Source of the DNA: Pseudomonadota bacterium
GTDB lineage: Bacteria; Pseudomonadota; Gammaproteobacteria; Burkholderiales; Burkholderiaceae_C
DNA: 37,942 nt
Assembly (NCBI GenBank): GCA_029561195.1
Contig: JAKQJK010000072.1
Span: 1-37,942 of the forward strand
Direction: 5' to 3'
A program made the translations under genes and the position numbers. Of the stretch, positions 33,204-37,942 are shown one piece after another (the stretch's first letter is position 1; each line of letters opens with the position of its first letter). Below the pieces are notes generated by a model. That model ran no database searches, was not told the origin of the DNA, and worked only from the letters and a program-made list of their open reading frames with translations.

Positions 33204-35117
33204 ATGATTCAGATCACACTCCCAGACGGCTCCAAGCGTGAATTTCCTGGCCCGGTGACCGTGAGCGAGGTAGCCGCCTCCATTGGCTCGGGGCTGGCCA
33301 AGGCTGCGCTGGCGGGCAAGATTGACGGCAAAGTTGTGGACACGTCTTTCTCAATCACGCAAGACAGTCCTCTGTCCATCATCACTGCCAAAGACGCAGA
33401 CGGCCTGGAGGTGATTCGCCACTCCACAGCGCACTTGCTGGCCTATGCGGTCAAAGAACTGTTCCCGGACGCCCAGGTCACCATCGGCCCGGTGATTGAG
33501 CACGGATTCTTTTACGACTTCTCCTACAAGCGCCCATTTACGTTGGACGATCTGGCCGCCATAGAGAAGAAGATGACGGAGCTGTCTAATAAAGACGAGC
33601 CAGTCACTCGCCGCGTGCTGCCGCGCGACGAAGCCGTGGCGTATTTCAAAAGCCTGGGCGAGCACTACAAGGCTGAGATCATTGCCAGCATTCCGGCCAA
33701 TGAAGATGTGTCGCTGTACCGCGAAGGAAGATTTGAAGACCTGTGCCGTGGCCCGCACGTGCCCAGCACCGGCAAACTCAAACACTTCAAACTGATGAAG
33801 CTGGCTGGAGCCTACTGGCGCGGTGACCATCGCAACGAAATGCTGCAACGCATCTATGGCACGGCTTGGGCCACCAAAGACGAGTTGCAACAGCATTTGA
33901 CGATGCTGGAAGAAGCCGAAAAGCGCGACCACCGCAAGTTGGGCCGAGAGTTGGATCTGTTCCACATCGATGAACATTCCCCCGGCACGGTGTTCTGGCA
34001 CCCGAAGGGCTGGACGGTCTGGCAGGGCGTGGAGCAGTACATGCGGGCCGTGTACCGCGACAACGGTTACCAGGAAGTCAAGGGGCCACAAATTCTGGAC
34101 AAGGGCCTCTGGGAGAAAACCGGCCATTGGGACAAGTACCGCGACAACATGTTCACGACCGAATCAGAAAAACGCGAATACGCCCTGAAACCGATGAACT
34201 GTCCCGGTCACATCATCATCTTTAATCAGGGCATCAAAAGCTACCGTGACTTGCCACTGCGTTACGGCGAGTTTGGCCAGTGCCACCGCAATGAACCCAC
34301 CGGTGGGCTGCACGGCATCATGCGGGTGCGGGCCTTCACGCAAGACGACGGCCATATCTTTTGCACGGAAGAGCATATCCTTCCCGAGTGCGTGGCCTAT
34401 ACGACTCTTCTGCAAAAGGTATACGCTGACTTCGGTTTCAAGAACATCATCTACAAGGTGGCTACACGGCCGGCTCAGCGAATTGGCACGGACGAAAGCT
34501 GGGACAAGGCCGAACACGCGTTGATGGAGTCGCTGCGTGCTTCTGGTTGCGAGTTTGAAATCGCCCCGGGTGATGGCGCTTTCTACGGCCCCAAGATCGA
34601 ATACACGTTGAAAGACGCCATTGGCCGCCAGTGGCAATGCGGCACTATGCAGGTCGATTTCTCAATGCCGCAGCGCCTGGGCGCTGAGTACGTGGGTGAA
34701 GACGGCGCGCGTCACAACCCGGTGATGCTGCACCGTGCCATCGTTGGCAGTCTGGAGCGTTTCATTGGAATTTTGATTGAAGAACACGCTGGCGCGCTCC
34801 CAACCTGGCTGGCGCCCATGCAGGTTTCCGTGCTTAACATCACGGATTCGCAGGCTGAATATGCTCGGGAAGTGACCAAAACGCTGCAAAATCAAGGGGT
34901 TAGGGTCAATTTAGACCTGCGCAACGAGAAAATTACGTATAAAATACGAGAGCATTCGATGCAAAAGCTGCCGTATATCCTTGTTCTAGGTGACAAGGAA
35001 ATGGCGGCTGGTGCTGTCGCAGTGCGCGCCCGGGGTAATCGAGACCTCGGTGTGATGCCCGTTGATGCGTTCGTTCAAATGATCGCTGAGGACATCACTC
35101 ACAAGTCTGTTATCTGA
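33204..35117 (+). CDS. thrS: Threonyl-tRNA synthetase
   Basis: Class-II aminoacyl-tRNA synthetase, 637 residues, charging tRNA-Thr. It has an N-terminal TGS domain (about 1-60, [18 protein letters not shown]). The editing domain with [11 protein letters not shown] follows from about residue 72. The catalytic core has MNCPGH (Zn ligand), motif 2 with [20 protein letters not shown] and motif 3 [20 protein letters not shown]. The C-terminal anticodon domain begins near [12 protein letters not shown]. The ATG at 33204 gives the family start; no ribosome site is visible before it, so translation may also be controlled. It heads the operon with infC, rpmI, rplT, pheS and pheT and sits behind a Thr leader peptide and terminator. 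Confidence 0.97.
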   Translation: MIQITLPDGSKREFPGPVTVSEVAASIGSGLAKAALAGKIDGKVVDTSFSITQDSPLSIITAKDADGLEVIRHSTAHLLAYAVKELFPDAQVTIGPVIEHGFFYDFSYKRPFTLDDLAAIEKKMTELSNKDEPVTRRVLPRDEAVAYFKSLGEHYKAEIIASIPANEDVSLYREGRFEDLCRGPHVPSTGKLKHFKLMKLAGAYWRGDHRNEMLQRIYGTAWATKDELQQHLTMLEEAEKRDHRKLGRELDLFHIDEHSPGTVFWHPKGWTVWQGVEQYMRAVYRDNGYQEVKGPQILDKGLWEKTGHWDKYRDNMFTTESEKREYALKPMNCPGHIIIFNQGIKSYRDLPLRYGEFGQCHRNEPTGGLHGIMRVRAFTQDDGHIFCTEEHILPECVAYTTLLQKVYADFGFKNIIYKVATRPAQRIGTDESWDKAEHALMESLRASGCEFEIAPGDGAFYGPKIEYTLKDAIGRQWQCGTMQVDFSMPQRLGAEYVGEDGARHNPVMLHRAIVGSLERFIGILIEEHAGALPTWLAPMQVSVLNITDSQAEYAREVTKTLQNQGVRVNLDLRNEKITYKIREHSMQKLPYILVLGDKEMAAGAVAVRARGNRDLGVMPVDAFVQMIAEDITHKSVI

Positions 35118-35165
35118 GTCTAACCAACGAGATCGCAGTTTGCCCGCGTGTGCTGAGCAGCTTAC

Positions 35166-35183
35166 GCTACTATTTTTGTAGCA
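35166..35183 (+). repeat. Short copy of the intergenic repeat between thrS and infC
   Basis: GCTACTATTTTTGTAGCA is an imperfect stem (GCTAC/GTAGC) with a T-rich centre like the copies at 33111 and 36573. It ends 22 nt before the infC start. Confidence 0.4.
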
Positions 35184-35204
35184 AATATATTGAAGGAAGA
35201 AGCC

Positions 35205-35819
35205 ATCGCTACTGAATTTCGTGACCGCCGTCACCGCGAAGAACGCAAACACCGCCTGAACCGGGAAATCATGGCCCCGGAAGTCCGACTCTCTGGCCCT
35301 GAGAATGAGCCCTTGGGTATTGTGAGTTTGATGGAAGCCCTCCGTCAGGCTGGTGAGCTTGATGTGGATCTGGTTGAAATTTCTGCCACGGCGAATCCGC
35401 CGGTCTGTCGTTTGATGGATTACGGCAAGTTCAAGTACCAAGAGCAGAAAAAGGCGGCGGAAGCGAAAGCCAAGCAAACCGTAATCGAGATCAAGGAAAT
35501 CAAGTTTCGCCCGGGTACGGACGACGGTGATTACAACATCAAGATGCGGAACATCAAGCGCTTCCTTGCTGAAGGTGATAAATGCAAGATTACCTTGCGT
35601 TTTCGGGGTCGTGAAATTACACACCAGGAAATTGGCATGGCGCTGCTGAACCGGATTCGCAGCGAGTTGGCCGATCTGATTGTGGTGGAGCAGTTTCCAA
35701 AGCTTGAAGGGCGTCAGATGATCATGATGATCGCGCCGGGCAAGAAAAAAGCTGCGTCGGCCAAAGATGGTGCGGTCAAAGTGGCTGCAGATGCTCCGTC
35801 GGTAGCGACGGCATCTTAG
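35205..35819 (+). CDS. infC: Translation initiation factor IF-3, AUC start
   Basis: Initiation factor that keeps 30S subunits free and proofreads start codons, 204 residues. The N-domain starts [24 protein letters not shown], followed by the linker with [19 protein letters not shown], then the C-domain with [26 protein letters not shown]. The best start is ATC at 35205 (ATC GCT ACT GAA), with AAGGA exactly 7 nt upstream. The TTG at 35190 overlaps that ribosome site and is unlikely. Non-standard AUU/AUC/AUA starts are known for infC and allow IF-3 to repress its own translation. The C-terminal tail (about 180-204, Lys/Ala-rich) is longer than E. coli IF-3 (180). Confidence 0.93.
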   Translation: MATEFRDRRHREERKHRLNREIMAPEVRLSGPENEPLGIVSLMEALRQAGELDVDLVEISATANPPVCRLMDYGKFKYQEQKKAAEAKAKQTVIEIKEIKFRPGTDDGDYNIKMRNIKRFLAEGDKCKITLRFRGREITHQEIGMALLNRIRSELADLIVVEQFPKLEGRQMIMMIAPGKKKAASAKDGAVKVAADAPSVATAS

Positions 35820-35824
35820 GAATG

Positions 35825-35937
35825 AGAGAGGTCACACTCTCTTTGTAAAGCGCTGAAAGGCGCTTTACCAGTGGCGGCCTGTAAAAGGCGCCACGTAAAA
35901 GTGGCTCGGGGCCAACAAGGCTGCAAATCGTTTGCAG
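35825..35937 (+). promoter_or_regulatory. Structured infC-rpmI leader, possible L20 control region
   Basis: The 152-nt gap holds four successive stems. These are AGAGAG/CTCTCT (35825-35842), GTAAAGCGC/GCGCTTTAC (35845-35868, perfect 9 bp), GTGGCG-CCT/AGG-CGCCAC with a bulge (35871-35894), and CTGCAAA/TTTGCAG (35921-35937). None has a T-run. In E. coli the infC-rpmI region folds into an L20-binding site that represses rpmI-rplT; the same role is inferred here from position and structure only. Confidence 0.5.
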
Positions 35938-35971
35938 ACGCCTCACGAGCACAATGAAAAGGAGCATTTAT

Positions 35972-36175
35972 ATGCCCAAAATGAAGACCAAGAGCGGTGC
36001 GAAAAAGCGTTTTCGCGTTCGTCCAGGTGGCACCGTCAAGCGCGGCCAAGCCTTCAAGCGTCACATCCTGACCAAGAAGACCACCAAAAATAAACGCCAT
36101 CTGCGTGGTGCGACAGCTGTTCATGAGACCAATATGGGTCACATGGCACAGATGCTGCCCGGCTTTGGTATTTAA
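35972..36175 (+). CDS. rpmI: Ribosomal protein bL35
   Basis: Large-subunit protein of 67 residues, [17 protein letters not shown] with the typical basic composition and ending [12 protein letters not shown]. The ATG at 35972 follows AAGGAG at good distance; the ATG at 35954 is in frame but precedes that site. It is 25 nt upstream of rplT. Confidence 0.96.
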   Translation: MPKMKTKSGAKKRFRVRPGGTVKRGQAFKRHILTKKTTKNKRHLRGATAVHETNMGHMAQMLPGFGI

Positions 36176-36200
36176 TTAACGACGAACAAGGAGTAACAAC

Positions 36201-36560
36201 ATGCCTCGCGTCAAACGTGGTGTAACGGCTCGCGCCCGCCATAAAAAAGTTCTGGCCCTTGCAAAGGGTTTCCGTGGTCGTCGCGGTAATGTCTTCCGTA
36301 TCGCCAAAGAAGCGGTAATGAAGGCTGGGCAATATGCCTACCGTGACCGCCGTACCAAAAAGCGTGTTTTCCGCCAGTTGTGGATTGCGCGTATTAACGC
36401 CGCAGCGCGTCAGTGTGGCCTGACCTACAGCCAGTTTGCCAACGGTCTGAAGAAGGCGAATATCGAGATCGACCGCAAGGTTCTGTCTGATATCGCAGTG
36501 CATGACATGGCTGCCTTCGCAGGTATCGTGGAGCAAGTCAAGGCCAAGCTGGCTGCTTGA
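36201..36560 (+). CDS. rplT: Ribosomal protein bL20
   Basis: Large-subunit assembly protein, 119 residues, [20 protein letters not shown] with the long basic N-terminal extension and a globular C-terminal half ([20 protein letters not shown]). It binds 23S rRNA early and, in enterics, the leader of its own mRNA. AAGGAG precedes the ATG at 36201. Confidence 0.97.
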   Translation: MPRVKRGVTARARHKKVLALAKGFRGRRGNVFRIAKEAVMKAGQYAYRDRRTKKRVFRQLWIARINAAARQCGLTYSQFANGLKKANIEIDRKVLSDIAVHDMAAFAGIVEQVKAKLAA

Positions 36561-36572
36561 GTTCACGGCGGT

Positions 36573-36600
36573 CAGCTATCTTTTTGGTAGCTGCTCACGC
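36573..36600 (+). repeat. Intergenic TAGCT repeat between rplT and pheS
   Basis: CAGCTATCTTTTTGGTAGC followed by TGCTCACGC; similar pieces lie at 7132, 33111 and 35166. It is joined to the stem-loop at 36610-36644. I recall comparable elements scattered between genes in Comamonadaceae chromosomes; the function is unknown. Confidence 0.55.
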
Positions 36601-36609
36601 AAAAGAAAC

Positions 36610-36644
36610 AAGGGCTAGAGCTTGAAAAGGCACTAGCCCTTTTT
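36610..36644 (+). terminator. Terminator-like stem-loop between rplT and pheS
   Basis: Perfect 9-bp stem AAGGGCTAG / CTAGCCCTT with a 14-nt loop and a short T-run (36640-36644). It may reduce read-through into pheST. No Phe-rich leader frame was found before it (no ATG or GTG start there), so Phe attenuation is not supported. Confidence 0.65.
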
Positions 36645-36671
36645 CCATGATAAGAGAATTCCAGAGAATTT

Positions 36672-37745
36672 ATGAACGAGTTGAACGCTATCGTCGAATC
36701 CGCGAAAGCTGCCTTCAGTGTGGCGGTAACGCCTGCTGACCTGGAGAACGCCAAGGCCCAGTTTCTGGGCAAATCTGGCCGTATCACCGAGTTGATGAAG
36801 GGCATGGCGGCCTTGTCTGTAGACGAGAAAAAATCCCGCGGTGCGGCAATCAATCTATCCAAGCAGGCGATTGAAGCGGCGTTAAATGACCGTCGGCAGG
36901 CACTGGCGGATGCCGAATTGCAGATGCAGCTGCAAGCCGAGGCGCTGGATGTGACGTTGCCGGGCCGACAGCGCGGACAAGGCGGTTTGCACCCGGTGTC
37001 GCTGACGCTGGAGCGTATTGAAGCCATTTTTGGCTCCATGGGTTTTGATGTGGCCCAAGGCCCAGAAATCGAGACCGACTGGTTCAACTTCACCGCACTC
37101 AATACGCCGGAAGATCACCCCGCGCGGTCCATGCACGACACCTTCTATGTGGAAGGTGGCAGCCAGACTGCACCGAACCTGCTACGAACCCATACCAGCC
37201 CGATGCAGATCCGGTATGCCGTGCAGCATGTCAAAAAATATAGCAAAGTATTCAATAGCGACCAGGGCAAGTCACTGTTTTCAGGCGCCATGCCGGAGAT
37301 TCGCGTGATTGCCCCCGGTCGCACGTACCGGGTAGACAGCGACGCCACACATTCACCAATGTTCCACCAGTGCGAAGGTCTGTGGGTGGGTGAAAACGTG
37401 AGCTTCAAGGATTTGAAGTTCGTTTTCACGGATTTCTGCCGCACCTTTTTTGAGTCGGACGATCTGGTGCTGCGCTTCCGGCCCAGCTTCTTCCCGTTCA
37501 CCGAGCCCAGCGCCGAGATTGATATCCAGTTTCAGACAGGGCCGCTGGCGGGGCGCTGGCTGGAAGTGGCGGGTTCCGGGCAGGTGCACCCCAACGTCAT
37601 TCGCAACATGGGCCTCGACCCGGAACGCTATATCGGTTTCGCCTTTGGCATGGGGCCAGACCGGCTCACCATGCTGCGCTATGGCGTAAATGATCTGCGC
37701 TTGTTTTTTGATGGCGATATCCGCTTTTTGTCCCAATTCCAGTAA
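36672..37745 (+). CDS. pheS: Phenylalanyl-tRNA synthetase alpha subunit
   Basis: Catalytic subunit of the alpha2-beta2 enzyme, 357 residues versus 327 in E. coli. The N-terminal coiled-coil (about 1-95) is followed by the class-II core with motif 1 near [15 protein letters not shown] and motif 2 [26 protein letters not shown]. Motif 3 is in [18 protein letters not shown]. An extra segment of about 20 residues (roughly 184-208, [20 protein letters not shown]) lies before motif 2; its DNA is AT-rich compared with the flanks. It is followed after 20 nt by pheT. Confidence 0.95.
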   Translation: MNELNAIVESAKAAFSVAVTPADLENAKAQFLGKSGRITELMKGMAALSVDEKKSRGAAINLSKQAIEAALNDRRQALADAELQMQLQAEALDVTLPGRQRGQGGLHPVSLTLERIEAIFGSMGFDVAQGPEIETDWFNFTALNTPEDHPARSMHDTFYVEGGSQTAPNLLRTHTSPMQIRYAVQHVKKYSKVFNSDQGKSLFSGAMPEIRVIAPGRTYRVDSDATHSPMFHQCEGLWVGENVSFKDLKFVFTDFCRTFFESDDLVLRFRPSFFPFTEPSAEIDIQFQTGPLAGRWLEVAGSGQVHPNVIRNMGLDPERYIGFAFGMGPDRLTMLRYGVNDLRLFFDGDIRFLSQFQ

Positions 37746-37765
37746 ATCGAAGAACACGCTTCATC

Positions 37766-37942
37766 ATGCAATTCCCTGAATCCTGGTTGCGCGAATTCTG
37801 TAACCCGCCCCTTTCGACTGCTGATTTGGCAGACACCTTGACCATGGCGGGACTTGAGGTGGAAGAACTCAAGTCCGTAGCCCCACCATTTACCCATATC
37901 GTTGTGGGTGAAATCAAGGAAGCGGTGCAACACCCCAATGCG
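37766..37942 (+). CDS. pheT: Phenylalanyl-tRNA synthetase beta subunit (partial, N-terminus only)
   Basis: Only the first 59 codons are in the window. They read [29 protein letters not shown] split here, then [21 protein letters not shown], the typical start of the B1 domain and the tRNA-binding EMAP-like domain of PheT. The ATG at 37766 lies 20 nt past pheS. The gene continues beyond the right edge. Confidence 0.95.
   Translation, partial: MQFPESWLREFCNPPLSTADLADTLTMAGLEVEELKSVAPPFTHIVVGEIKEAVQHPNA

Noticed and set aside
33351-34127. Long minus-strand open frame (258 codons) inside thrS
   Set aside because: It is fully antisense to a conserved synthetase, has no recognisable domain and no ribosome site; high-GC codon bias leaves such shadows open.
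36561-36671. Phenylalanine leader peptide before pheS
   Set aside because: No ATG or GTG frame with Phe codons precedes the stem-loop; the TTT codons seen belong to the repeat element.
1-37942. CRISPR array, insertion sequences, prophage or integration sites
   Set aside because: No regularly spaced repeats, transposase, integrase or terminal repeats were seen on either strand.

Overview
The window is a typical Burkholderiales (Betaproteobacteria) chromosome segment, most likely Comamonadaceae (Rhodoferax/Polaromonas/Limnohabitans-like). The evidence is a thrS-infC-rpmI-rplT-pheS-pheT operon, a lysine/alanine-rich histone H1-like SWIB protein, an AUC-initiated infC, and copies of a small TAGCT-containing intergenic repeat that I associate with that family. 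It is dense, fully bacterial and gene-rich. I saw no phage, insertion sequence, CRISPR array, tRNA or rRNA. Assignments come from reading the sequence and from remembered family features; no database search was run. || LAYOUT. (1) 1-7129: a sugar-uptake and catabolism locus. On the minus strand lie a TetR-type regulator, a Tat-type sugar-binding protein and two MalF/MalG-type permeases, the last cut by the window edge. Divergently transcribed are a Gfo/Idh/MocA oxidoreductase and a thiamine-diphosphate enzyme. Two inverted repeats with TCAC/GTGA half-sites sit on the -35 regions of the two promoters, suggesting one regulator controls both arms. (2) 7206-8168: proline iminopeptidase. (3) 8247-13852 (minus): dipeptide transporter in the order dppB-C-D-F-A. 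(4) 14079-14528 (minus): SWIB/histone H1-like DNA-binding protein. (5) 14820-15806 (minus): EamA/DMT exporter. (6) 15949-31246: a large polyamine (putrescine) uptake and degradation cluster: PuuB-like oxidase, agmatinase-family ureohydrolase, divergent MocR regulator, PuuA-like ligase, SpuC-like aminotransferase, PotFGHI-like ABC transporter, aldehyde dehydrogenase, GabT-like aminotransferase and a second, GlnT/GMAS-like glutamine-synthetase homologue. (7) 31581-32900: isocitrate lyase, behind an AT-rich upstream region carrying four palindromes. (8) 32970-37942: the translation operon thrS-infC-rpmI-rplT-pheS-pheT, the last gene partial. || HOW IT WORKS TOGETHER. The polyamine cluster imports putrescine (PotFGHI) or makes it from agmatine. 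It can break it down by gamma-glutamylation (PuuA, PuuB, aldehyde dehydrogenase) or by direct transamination (SpuC, aldehyde dehydrogenase). Both lead toward GABA and then succinate semialdehyde (GabT). No PuuD hydrolase or GabD is present in the window. || MOST INTERESTING. The thrS leader (33003-33203) encodes an 11-residue peptide, [11 protein letters not shown], with four Thr codons. The mRNA over those codons can form a hairpin with a downstream segment. That segment contains CCGCG, which is complementary to the left arm of an intrinsic terminator just before thrS. This looks like a complete ribosome-mediated threonine attenuator for a threonyl-tRNA synthetase operon. Other points worth a second look are the twin TetR-type operators, the palindrome array before aceA, the structured infC-rpmI leader, the mixed Puu/Spu pathway with two ligases, and the AT-rich insertion in PheS.
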